From assembly GCA_964247055.1 (NCBI GenBank), contig OZ176053.1, forward strand, positions 9,858,001-9,922,000: a stretch of DNA of 64,000 nucleotides, read 5' to 3'. The notes beneath the pieces were generated by a model that saw only the letters and a list, made by a program, of their open reading frames with translations, made no database searches and was not told the DNA's origin. The position numbers and the translations under genes were made by a program. The DNA is from Paragordius varius (lineage: Eukaryota; Nematomorpha). Positions 37,066 through 49,429 of the stretch are shown here, piece after piece. Each line of letters begins with the position of its first letter. The first letter of the stretch is position 1.

Positions 37066-40000
37066 CTAATTGCTAAGCTCTTTCAAATCATGTAGGAATG
37101 CTTCGGGTGTAATTATATGGGTTGATCCTAAATATATGGTGTAATATATTTATGATTGAAAAAAAGCAAACTCATAATTATTTATATTATCGTTGATATT
37201 TGATTGTATAAAATATTAAATTTTCAATATTGAAATATTAGTACCAATAATTATTTAAACCACTCTAATCTCGTTTGCATACAAATTTTAATTTATAAAT
37301 TATTCCTGCAAAGTTATGAAAATTGGAGAAAGATTTTATTAAAATTTGGTCTAATTCAGGCAACTTTATTTATTTATTTATATATTATATATTAGCTATA
37401 CCATTAATATCGACATTAAAAATAATTAATAAAGTTAATTAATACCATTATGCAAAATAAAAAATCTTTTTATATAATATTTCTATATAAGGATAAAAAG
37501 ATATTATAAATTCCAATAAAAAGTCGTAAACCTAGAAATTTAAAGTTGGTCAGTCAGTCCTTTTATTAAACCATAAATATTTATGAGCCTTTCAAGGTTA
37601 ATTGTATCTATTTATTTAAAGTCCGTATTTCACATCCATAATCATTTATTAGCTTATATAAAAGAAAGTCAAATTTCTAATAATAAAATTTAAATTGATT
37701 ATCATAAGGTTTTGCTTTGGAACTTGAAGGTATAATATGTATTACCTATCAAAACTTCCCAATTCTTAACTGCCAAGGTTACTTCATAAGCGGTTCGCAT
37801 TTCAGAAAAAGTTAATCCTCCCATAACAAAAACTATCAATCGAGGTACGGATCGATAAGAAGGGGTAGGTCCACCAACACCTTTTTCTTTGTGCCAATGA
37901 CCATACCTTGCACTAAATAATATAGAAATGATGAGATAAAGTTGTTTTACATCATCTATGTTAGCAATTATACTAAAAACTTATATTAAATTATGGCTTC
38001 AAATAGTTAAGATTTAGTCTTGAAGGGAAAATGATACGGACAAGATTTTGCAATGAATAAAAAACGCGCCTTTAAATAAAGCAACCGTCATTAAAAACTA
38101 ATTTAATTGGTAAATCATTGCGAAATTCTGGCTTTGCACCTAAATAATAATGATACCAGTATAAATATTCTACTATATTTCTTAATTCGTATATTTTAAA
38201 ACTTTATACCTTGTAGGGAAAGCCTTATTGTAGGAGGTTGGATTCCGTATTCCAAAATATGGAAACATGCGTGTATCCAATTTATCATCGATAGTATCCT
38301 ATTGAACAATAATATTTTATGATAAAAAAAACTTATTAATAAGCGCAAAATAGCGACAAATAATACATTTCGAAAATAAACTTAATTATATTACCCCCCC
38401 CCCCCCAACATGCAAATATATATATTTATTTTTAACATCAATTTAAAAAAATAATATTCTGTGAAATCAAAGTTATTTAAACCAAGATACTACCTCCATT
38501 ATATCCTTTATAACAGGCGTCCAACGAGACATTTGGTAAGTGTTTTCATTTATCCTTTCTTTTCTTGGATATGTCCACATTTTACTCCGTTTATTAACCT
38601 GATTTTTAAATATAAAAAAATTATTAGAGCATAAATGAAGTTATGACAAACCTATGCCTACTTATTTGCATTAGTCAACTCAAAAATTCTAACTATATAA
38701 TATTACCATATCCAATAATTTTATCGATCTATGTCAATTAAATATATTAGGGAGTAAAGTTTAGAAAATAATTAGATATGTAAAATGACAGTTAACCAGC
38801 CCTTTATATCGTGTATATACCCAATTTTCTAAAAACGTAGTTAGATCGATATTTAACCGCCCTATTATATATGCTACAAATTATACTTAAACTCTTGCAT
38901 TTGCGGTTTCTTACAAAAAACTTTAAATTACATGTTTTACGCCTAATCTTTTTAAATCTAACTTATATTAGCTTTCAAAACTAAGTGCGCTATATTATTG
39001 ATTAAACTGAAAAGTAGGCAAAAATTACATCAGTTATAATAGGTACGCCGAGCAATTGCATATTAATCATTGTCGCTTTTTCAGCTATGGGTACTTGGGC
39101 ATGTTGGATAAGTTTGGCCAAATTTTCATCCGTTATCCCTGATTGAGGCGGGCAAAACATAAAAAGATATATACACTATATTTATTTACTACCATTTTTA
39201 GTTTTAAAAAAAAGTTTTTTTTATAATAAAACAAAATTTTACACCTTATATAAATTTTTGCGAAATTTTGTGTTTTTATTTAAAATATAATGTTCCCTTT
39301 AAATACTAATACCATAAATTAGCACAATAATAAATTTTATTAAACGGTAAACTAGTCTTGATATAATTTCTTATGGCGTATTCTAAAATATAAAATAAAA
39401 AATTTAAATTACCATTTTTATTTAGAATGTATAGCAGTATAATGCGGATTTTATCATTCACACCCACGTTTTGGTCCAATAAAATAGGAACGATATTTTT
39501 CATATGGTCTTTGATGCGTTCACCTTCGGCATCAGTGCCCATTGCTAAGTCCTTTCGTAAACATATAAAATGTCTTAATCAATTATTATTCAATGGATTA
39601 ATATAATAAAACGGATATATCTGAATCAAATATATTATATTTTTAATTAAAAAGGATCATTATAAACCAAAGTATTTCTAAATAGATTAACTTCATATAC
39701 ATGAGTTGTGGATAAATTTTATGGGTAATATTCAAAAGTTGCTTACAAAATTTCAAAATAATTAAACACACATAGTTTATTACACTAATTAATAACTGTA
39801 AAAAAATATATTTGCATTGGACCCCTATAACATTGCCCAAGCTGAGTTTATTTAATAAATAGAGCTTATTAACAAGGCTCATGCTGATCATCCTGAACTT
39901 TTCCGATTTTAAATAATTTATATATTTGTTTAAAGAGTCATGATGCGTATAATTATATAGATTTTTCCGAATATCGGGGTTAACTGTATTTAGATTAGAA

Positions 40001-42346
40001 AAAAACACCTGTTCAACTCGACACAATTTATCAACGTTGCCTTGGTAAGCTCTCATACAATCTTCAGCAAGGTGTAAATGGGTGGCATATTTACTCAATT
40101 CTTTTTGATATTGAGGCATTCGTTTAAGCATTTGAGTCAGGTCTCGCATAGTAGCCTTTTCCCCACCGCTTAAACCTAGGTAGTAAAAATTATAATTTTA
40201 AAAACTAACTTATTTTTTATACCATGGTGTTTTTTCAATAACTTAAATTTTTGGGTTGCAAATAACAAATGTAAATTAATTATAACACACACTTGTATTA
40301 ATAATTACAATTATAAAGACAAACTATAAAGTTTTCATAAAGATAACCATAAAAACCCTAATCCACTATTTTGCGTTGCAAAACAAGCAGAATGTCAAGT
40401 GATAATACGCTCACTCATCTGTCAAAATATTATCATTTAGGTTTATTATAAAGTAAAATGTAGGGTTGCCTTTGTAGAAAAATTTTTCAGTTATATTTTG
40501 TCTTTAGATTTTGATTTTAACTGCAAAATAAATGAAATAATATATTTTTATTAATAAAATCTATTTAAAAGTAATTTTAACTTGATTTTCCTGTTTTATA
40601 ACCGTTCTACTTACAATTTATAACTTTATTACGTAACCCAAAACAATAGTTGATATTGAAGAAACTCATGGTTTAAAAATATGACTCTTTTTTTAAAAAT
40701 TAGTTTCTATTAAAGTGTGTAATCAATAATTTTAATTTCTTACCTGTTTATAAAGATAAATTGATTTGGAGAAAATGTAATATAAAATTAACTTCCGGAA
40801 GATGTTTTCAGTCTTTTAGTTTCGGCAAATCGTTTAAGTTGCTTCGTCACAGCTCTAAAAATTTAAAATATATTAAGTACAGTGAAATAGGAAGACATAT
40901 TGGTCGTAATAAAAAATCAAAATCCTATTTTTAATTAAAATGGTCAACTTAATAAGCGCTTCTTTTTTACAAACAACCATATCATCCATATTGCTTTCTA
41001 TATAGCCGATATGAATACGACTGCGAAATCAACAGTAGAGTTGGAAATTAATTAATTATTATTATAACTTTCGCGTGCTTTCCCAAAAATAGTTGCTTCG
41101 ATAGCAAAAAATTTTAATCATATATTCCCATCGGCTCGGAAAAACTTATTTTATGCATTATTTTATTACACATAATAACATTAAAGTCATGATTCGAGGA
41201 ATTGTATTATATTAAATGCAGAACAAAATCATTATAACCTGGAGGAAAGGGAAAATGATTGAGAGTGCTATCGAAGTAACTAATATCCAATTTTGTAGAA
41301 TTGATCCCATACAATCCGAGATGGTCATTATCAATAGAAACGGATGCTTCAATGAAAAGTTTAGGGACCATTTTGTTCCATGTAACAGATCAAGGCAAAC
41401 GATCTATTTGTTACGCACCCAGAAAATGTTAAAATTTAGAAAAAGATTACTCTACCATTGAAAGGGAGGCAAAAGCGAAAGGAAAAACCCCTGATCGCGA
41501 GGAGAAATGATATATTATATTTGTGCATCATTTTATTATACATGTTAACGATGGAAATAAAATTTAGCGAAAACACGTATATCAATTAAAGAAGTCGGTT
41601 GAAATTCTGGATTATATTCATACTGGGCACCCGGGGATAAGTACTATGAAATTCCTTGCGCGCCACACTGTATATTGGCCGAATTCGAACCAAAGTATAG
41701 AATTATTTGCGAAAACGTGTGACGCATGTCAAAAGTATAAGCCCAATGTCCAGGAAAAAGCTACGTACGAATGGAATTTCATTACCGACATTCGGGAAAG
41801 GATTCATATTGATATAGCTGGTTGATGGGTTTTACTTATTGAATAGCAATTCATAGTGCCACAAAAGCAACACCGTGTTCATTATTCTTAAAAAAGGAGA
41901 TTTTTAGTCTTTTATCATAGTGAAAAACAATACCATCAGATTTTACAGATGATGGTACTAAAACCTATTTTAATTGAAAATGAAACATCAGTGGGATGGA
42001 GGAAAGGGAAAGTGATTGAGAGAAAAGGATTTTTGATTTTTATCCTACCAGACAGATTATGGAATTTAAAATTCAGGAAAAACACGCAGATCAATTAAAG
42101 AAGTCGGTTGAGACAATAAAACTTGACACTGATTTGCTAGAGGAAATTACAGATGCAATGGATGCAGTTTGTAAACCGAATATCACCCCTGAAAGACAGG
42201 AAAGATGCTATCCTCTCTAAAAATAAAAAGCCCCCATTCGATTTTTTAAAGCGAAGACAAATGACATATTATATTATTTGTGCATCATTTTATTATAAAA
42301 AGATTTTACAAGTGAGTCATGATTTGAGGAATTGTTATATATATAT

Positions 42347-42378
<32 letters not shown>

Positions 42379-45300
42379 ATACCGTATGTCATGATTCAAG
42401 AAATTATATTAGCCTGCACTACAATATTATTATAATTACATCTGTGTTGCCATAATAATAATTCACATAAAGAACATGAACAAATGCCCGGCTTGGGAAA
42501 AAACTTGGGGGAATTTGCATTTGCCTGATTATTGTACAATATAATTTATCCAAAGATTCCCATATAATTCCGACATTTGATTCACTATTGGGTGAAATCG
42601 GAAATGGACTTTCATTCTCAATTTTAGATCTCAAGGATGCGTACTTACAGCTACCTGTTGATAAGGTAAGCTCTAAACAAAATTCCATTCTTTTATATAT
42701 GGGAGATCATTCAATATTTTATCGGATCACAAACCTTGGAATCAATTTTTTGAGAAAATAGAAATTTAAACGGAGTGACCAATATAAAATTATTATTAGC
42801 GACGAGTAAAATTATTCACTGCTCAATGGAACATTCCAAAGTCACATTGTATAATGCACATGAGGAAATTCGCATTCGCGTGGATTATCGTGTTACAATC
42901 CATTATTTTAATTCTTATAAAAAAGTTTTTTGCATTTGTCCTTATATACAATTAATTAAACTTTTTAATATTTAGAGCTTGTAATTATCATTTTTGTTGT
43001 ATTATATAATTTTTTAAAAAAAATACATTTTTTTCAGGAGACAGTAAAATTAATATATATGACATACTGAGAAACAATAGCTATATGTTGGTGTCTCAAT
43101 TGCGACCATAAATCATCAGATTCATCCAAGATGACTTCCTTTTCCTTCAATGTATCAGGGGATGTTCCGGTTTCATATCTGATAAAAAAATTAATTTATA
43201 ATGACCAAGTAAAAACATTTAATTTATAAGGACATTTGTAAAGAGCAATATTTTTTAAACCTTACTTTTTTTTTATACAAGCTATTTTGGAATGGGAATA
43301 AAAAATAGCGATGTAAATTGGTAGCACTTCAACAATAACTTTTCATATGGCAATCAATAAGTTATGTGGAAAAAACAAGGATAACAGATTATTATAAAAT
43401 ATATCAATAAATTATTTTTCATACATCTTTTTAATTAAACTTAACATCTTTTAATCGATAAATTAATAAATAAATACTTAATGTCAGAAAATAAGAATAA
43501 TTTTTAATAATTTTGTTCATAAAATTTTCTTACTTATAAACATCATTGTTTATATCCAACAAATCATAAGCCATGGCTTGAAACGTTAATTCGTGTAACA
43601 AAGGGCTTATGGGATCAAAACCACGATCAATCACCAACATTATGGATCTGGGAAGCAAAAAAAACTTTTAAAATAACTTTATAACTTAATATATTTCAAA
43701 ATAAAAGCATTCTCATATTTATGGTATACCATTTACGCCAAATTCACCCTTAAACAATTCAACACCCTAAAATAAATTATGTATTTTTTAAAATTGAAAA
43801 TTAACTTTATTTTATAATATTTTTAAAAAATGAAATTCTGTTTATAATTAATAAATGCTGAACACATAATTTATTTTTAGGGGGAATTGAATTAATCAAG
43901 GGTGTTTGAATTGCAAATAATATATAAAAACCATTCTTAGGTAAAATTTTAATTGCGTTTATTAGATACCACTAGTTTTTTAATACTGAAAATAAAATAG
44001 AAGAAATAATACAATTGAGTGATATCAAGAATATTTTATGACAAAATGCGTGCATATAAATGAAAATAAAAAATTATATTGAAAAAATTATTTTGTAATT
44101 TTAATCGTAAGCATTACAAATATTTTGAAATTGTAAACTTAAAATAAATATCTTAAAAATTGAAAATAAACACCTTTTTATGGGAGATATCGCATATTAA
44201 TTTGGTGTTTGTTAGAATTATTGGCAGGACATTTAAAATTAGGTGCTAATTAGCTATAAAATAAACGGCAATTTTATAAATCTTAAGATTGTTAATAGGG
44301 AAATGTTTGTGAGCAAGTATGAATTTATTATATATGGCATAATTATAGCAGGAAATTTTTTTATCCCTGTTCAACACATTCATTCAGTTTTTTCCCCTCT
44401 AAACCATTTTAAACAACCGAACAATTAGAAATATGGCTGTTTACTCTAAAAATCAATCAGTAATATGATTTTTCAAAGGTAATATATAACAAACCTTGAT
44501 TTGTCAGGACCTTCGCCCATGGTGGGATCATCAGCTTTGTAAGCATCAAGCTTTTGTTGAATAAGTTGCACCAATTCAATATTCTTATCAAAACCGCTAT
44601 ATATTAGGTGTTTGGTTTTGTTAAAAAAGGTATTGAACTAGTACCTACTTAAAAGTTTTATAAAATGATAATAATAACAGAACAACAAAATACAATTCAT
44701 GCTTTTATTAAACAAACTCATAATGTAAAATTATAAAATATTTGGAGATTGGGATTTGAAAAAATACTAGAAGCTTATTCAAATATAGCATTAAAATATA
44801 CCAAAAATAGAATTATAAGACAAAGGTAATTATCGGATAAATATAAATATCAAAAGCCTAACATATAATTATTATGAAAGAAGATAAAAATAAAATATAT
44901 ATTCAACATAAATCAATATTTAATTATTATAAAATTATAATAGTTAAAATATTAAAATGTATATGTCACCTTCGGTAACGTATCATAGGATACTCCCCTA
45001 AAGTAGAACAAAGAGTGGCAATTTGTTCGGAAACTCTTTCAAGAACTGTAAGACGTCCAGTAAGTCTTTGCGGGCTATAAAAGTACTGAAACGCTTCACG
45101 GCAATCTAAACTGTAAACCTACATAAATTTGAAATGAAAAACCTTTAAAAAATGTTATAAAAAAGTATACAAGAGTTTTATTAATTTTTTTTATGTTAGG
45201 CTCTGTTTTCAGATGATATAGCCACACAAAGCTCCCTTTAAACATTTTTCTGCGAATATAAAAGCACACCAAATCAAAGATATTTAAAATTCAAAAACCA

Positions 45301-47411
45301 AAAAATTTACATTTTAGCCAAAATTTATTGTAATACAATTAAAATAGTAAGTACCTGTGCTTCATAAGGCAAGAAAGCAATATTAATTTCTTTCAATGTT
45401 TTTATCATTTTATTTATTCCACTTTTGCAAAGGGTGTTAAACAATTCATCTGGGCATGCTAAAATTTATATGTTTTAACAGCTTAAAATTTATAATAACT
45501 AAATAATACATGAATAAACTGCAAAAATTACAAAAAGCATGCATATTTATTATCCATTACTTTCTATGAAATAAACATGGGCACATTTATACATGCATTT
45601 GGGAGGGTAAGTACCAGGCCTAAAATCATGCACTAAGCCTTCAACACTCTATAAAAATATAGATAATTCAATGTTACTTGAGAGGTAGACAAATTAGAGT
45701 TTTGGTATTTAATATGAAAAAAATATTTGAAGATTAGTAACCTATACTATACAATACAAGTCGACGACATAAAAAAAACAGGCAACATACATACTTACAT
45801 GCATATACAGTACTCACTTTATTGTTGGCATGTATACAGTAGCGTATTATATAAAAGAAAAATTTGTCCCTAATTAAATATGCTATTTTAGGGTTGTAAA
45901 ATAGGACAAAAATGTTATAATTTCACACATTTATTGTGTTTTTCAAAAATAATTTTAATTGGCCAACAATGAAGTGAGTGTTGAACTATGAATATTCACG
46001 AAACGAATTATATCAGAAAAGCAAAGTATTAAAATTAGTAAAATCAAACAGTTAATTTTCATGCACAAGTCGTCGAATATATTACCCTCGGTAAAATAAA
46101 CGTGAGCCGCTTTGTACATGAAATGTAGTGGGTTTTCAAAATCTCTAATAAGCGTTGAAATTGACTAAAATGTTTAAAAAAAATTAACAATTAGTTATAA
46201 TATTGTTTTAATTAGATTTTCAATATAACTAAAGGGCGGTATTATTATTATAATTATTATTATTATCTGATGAAAAACTGTCGTTCGAAAAAAAAGATAG
46301 AGTTTTCATATGAAATCGTAGAACTAAAAAAATGCGTTACAAGAAAAAGCTTAATTAAACACTTATATTTCAAAAAGTTGTACCACACAATGTATTTTAA
46401 AAGTAAATATGGATAAATTTTTATGGTATGAGAGGTAAAAATGAAAATAATCACGATTATGTCAATTAAGAAAAAAATAATATTAATAACCTAAGAACAA
46501 TATATATTTATGAATTTATAATATATCAAGACTGTTAATATTACATAATGTTATAAGATAATGAAAAAATAGTTAAAAGATACCAAAAAATGTGGAATAT
46601 TAAAAATGGGAGAGATTTGGGTTTTTTATTTTTTTCAATCCGAAAGTTTACCATTTATAACAAACTAATTCCATTCAAATTGTTTCTAATTGAGGCATTT
46701 ATGTTTGTGATAAATAAAATTTTTTATATATTTGAAAATAATCAATATACCCTTTCCGTCGGTGTTATGAGATATATAGCTTCCAACATTGGAATTGGTT
46801 CTCGTTGTTTATCAATGCTCTCGACAACTAAATGAATTAAAATGTAAACATACATAAAGGATGAATGAAATTTAACGTAGTAGTACTAAAATCATAGCTC
46901 TTTCAATTCCAAAAAAATACATATGAAAGTTTTTTAAAAAAAAATAATTTCATTTCGTAACATCATACAAAAACACCATGTATTTAATTGGGTTAAGTAA
47001 CTCTTAAAAACGACTGGAATAAAAGATAAAAAAATTTGTTAAAAATGTTGTGTTAGAGATATTTTAAAAAAGTTATTATGTTAGTATAGCTTGTAGAATA
47101 TATAAGATAATAATCATTTTCGATTAAATATAAAGTGTTATAAGTTATATAATCAAAAACCTGTTATCCCTTCTTCTGATATATCTTGCATTTTACAGCA
47201 TGCGGATAACATTCGCATAGAAAGATGATCAACAACTAAAACTTTCCATTCTCCTGGCTTGTGCTGAGCCCGAATAACATCATTCATAATTTCTAAATAC
47301 GTTTATTTGTATCATATCACCATATAAACTAAATATAAAATTTTTAAAATATTTTTATCATAGTTACAAAACTAAATAAATACTTTGTCCAACTATAGTT
47401 TTAAGAGACAT
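37066..47411 (-). CDS. unc-18: Sec1/Munc18 family protein, UNC-18/STXBP1/Rop orthologue
   Basis: Exons (high to low): 47411-47384, 47292-47161, 46827-46751, either 46164-46086 or 45648-45561, 45458-45355, 45118-44970, 44596-44495, 43647-43534, 43178-43068, 40854-40793, 40175-40009, 39551-39413, 39138-39029, 38598-38494, 38298-38210, 37912-37746, 37127-37066. The mature frame is 598 or 601 aa; mammalian Munc18-1 is 594-603. Family blocks in order: [160 protein letters not shown]. It clamps syntaxin and templates SNARE assembly in synaptic exocytosis. Intron 43067-40855 holds a Ty3/gypsy fossil. Confidence 0.97.
38394..38406 (+). repeat. poly(C) tract, 13 C, in an unc-18 intron
   Basis: Thirteen C in a row within the intron between the exons at 38598-38494 and 38298-38210. 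On the transcribed strand it is a G run upstream of the acceptor. Confidence 0.8.
41160..42720 (+). mobile_element. Ty3/gypsy-type LTR retrotransposon fossil
   Basis: Broken remains of an LTR retroelement inside the largest unc-18 intron. Recognisable parts are an integrase zinc-binding region and the beginning of the integrase core (about 41580-41830), and a reverse-transcriptase fragment with the [11 protein letters not shown] block (about 42540-42690). The integrase part lies before the reverse-transcriptase part, the reverse of the usual pol order, and short segments recur around 41235/41990 and 41505/42255, so at least two partial copies or a rearranged copy are present. No LTRs were recognised. 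It carries several breaks and looks old. Confidence 0.7.
45561..45648 (-). other. unc-18: unc-18 alternative exon B (88 nt)
   Basis: Begins AGTGTTGAAGGC after TTTTATAG and ends GAAA before GTAATG. It encodes 29 residues with SVEGLVHDF and [10 protein letters not shown], equivalent to the Munc18 domain-1 stretch SVHSLISDF...AAHVFFTD. It enters at phase 0 and leaves at phase 1, exactly as exon A does. Confidence 0.85.
46086..46164 (-). other. unc-18: unc-18 alternative exon A (79 nt)
   Basis: Begins TCAATTTCAACG after CATTTTAG and ends GAGG before GTAATA. It encodes 26 residues with [12 protein letters not shown] and [10 protein letters not shown], homologous to exon B and to the same Munc18 segment. 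Entry phase 0 and exit phase 1 mean that using A and B together would shift the frame, so they can only be mutually exclusive. Confidence 0.85.
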
Positions 47412-48173
47412 TTATGTTGCCTTATCGATTGGTCCCAATATAAAAGTAAGCAGTTGATTTACATGAATGAAAAACAATTCATATTAGATTTAGAATAACA
47501 CGGTAATAAATGTACAGATATGCATCTTTTTATTTTTTAATGGGTATTATTTGTTAGAGAATCAAACAAACAATATCTAATATCATGTTCATTTAAAAAG
47601 CAAAATACCATAGAGCTCTTGTTTATACTAATAACATATATCTATATCCATTAAACAAAAAATAAATTTTGGATAATAAGAATACACTACATGTTGACAG
47701 ATTTACAAATAAAATCTAAAAATTATATTTAATTTATATATTGCGCAATGTAAAGAAACGGAAATAAAATCTAAAAATATTAATTAACATATATAAAAAT
47801 GGACTTTCACCGTAGTAAAGGATAATACTTACAAAATTTAAAATAGATATTCGCTATTTAGTAAAATATTATACATGTTAACAGCTAAATTATTTATGTA
47901 ATGAGTATATTTGCGCTCCAACTATTAAATTTTGGCTTATTTACGATTCATCTACAAAACGCAAAAGTCCCGTGCGTGATAACCATTTTCAATAGTCCTA
48001 GATTAGAATATCACATAATAATAAAATGCATTTTAATAATAACATATTTTTCTTCATAAATTTATAAAATAGTAATTAACAAAACTCTCAATGGTAGGTA
48101 GAGATCTTGATTTTCATTAATTCTGCTGCAAATTGCTTCCCCAATTTTGCATACCATTGATTACAATGTTTAA
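47412..48173. other. upstream region of unc-18
   Basis: No gene seen. The piece ataccatagagctcttgttt near 47608 is the complement of a sequence within the inverted repeat at 49500, so a fragment of that long-TIR transposon family lies at about 47590-47640. The unc-18 promoter should be here, but no motif is convincing. Confidence 0.4.
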
Positions 48174-48425
48174 CACATCGATTGGGTATCTAAACAATAT
48201 TTAGGTTGGTATTTTTAAATAACTACCAGAAACGTCTCCAATATGAATTTATGGTTCTACCATGATAAAAATTATATATATGTATAAGCCAAAATATCTG
48301 AATAAAATTTAGTTTTGGAAAAAAGTTCCTTATCAAACTACTTCGACGCCATTTTATTTCACAACATTTTTGCAAAATATCGTCATTGATTCTAAGGCTA
48401 AAATTAAATTGCAATCATGTACGCT
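48174..48425 (-). mobile_element. TTAA MITE, truncated copy 3
   Basis: Begins after TTAA with CACATCGATTGGGTATCTAA, the complement of the family's right end. It then follows the family through the block gaaaaaagttccttatcaaa and cgacgccattttatt, stopping abruptly at about 48425 where the next TIR element starts. This suggests truncation by that insertion. Confidence 0.6.
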
Positions 48426-48427
48426 TT

Positions 48428-49428
48428 AGGTGAGGTGATAAAAAAATTTTTTGGCTTGACTTGCAAGTTTTTCAGTTATGGCTTGCTTTCATCTGATAAA
48501 AAAATTTAACATTAGGCGACTTAAGTCAAGCAAGAAAACTTGATTCGGAAGTGATAAAAAATCATATGATCACGTAAAACATATAAATTCTGCAAGTGCG
48601 GTGTAGGGCACACTTGACAGATTTTAAAATATGAATAAAATTATTTTGGAAACTGTTTATATACGTAATTTAGGTTTTATATGTAAAAACTTTCTTAAAT
48701 GTTATAAATTGTTTTTTGATAATTTTTCGCTAATTAACCTTTTTAGAAAAGCTCTGATATATGTAAGAACATGGTATATAAAAATATGCAAAATATATCA
48801 ATTCTATGAACCCGCAAAAAAATTTGATTCTCGAAATTTTCTTAAAATTAATAATTAAATATTATTCTTGTTAATTTCAAATATTCGTTTAATAAACGCA
48901 AAAGGTTACTTTACTATTAACTACTAAAAAGAATTTATTTCATAAATTTATTTCGAATGTATTGATAATAATCAATTAAAAATAATAATATGTTATATTA
49001 AACATCTTCCCATTATTTGCAAATGGACTCCAAACAATATAAATAGTGTGGTAAAATAAAAGATTGTTTTAAGGGCGAATGGTTTCACCAACTTAAAAGT
49101 TGTAACCTGGCTCAATATTTAGAAAAATCTATAATATATATTAAATAAAATACGTGCCAGTGAGCTTAAAAAACTTCAATAATGCATATATTAGTGATTG
49201 TTTATCTTTTTGGCATTATTTCATAAATTTTGGATGAAAATGATAAAAATAATTTCCGTAAAATTCAAATTGAATGGATAAAAAATGTTACAATCCTAAG
49301 CAAAAGACTTGACTTAAGTGTTTTTTAACACCGATCTTCAAGTGTACACTTGCTGGCTTAAATAAACTTGCTCAACTTGCCACGCTTGACTTACAAGTCA
49401 AGTGCGACTTTTTTATCACCCCACCCCT
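48428..49428. mobile_element. 1-kb non-autonomous DNA transposon with TIRs
   Basis: The left end reads AGGTGAGGTGATAAAAAA and the complement of the right end GGGTGGGGTGATAAAAAA. Both are followed within 10-20 bases by a CTTGACTTGYAAG motif, and further cttgactt/aagtcaag words fill both subterminal regions. The interior has one 75-codon open frame with no transposase features, so it is probably non-autonomous. No clear target duplication could be identified. The superfamily is undecided, possibly hAT-like. Confidence 0.7.
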
Positions 49429-49429
49429 T

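Noticed and set aside
48631-48858. 75-codon open frame in the 1-kb TIR element as a possible transposase
   Set aside because: No DDE or DNA-binding motif, and too short for any known transposase.
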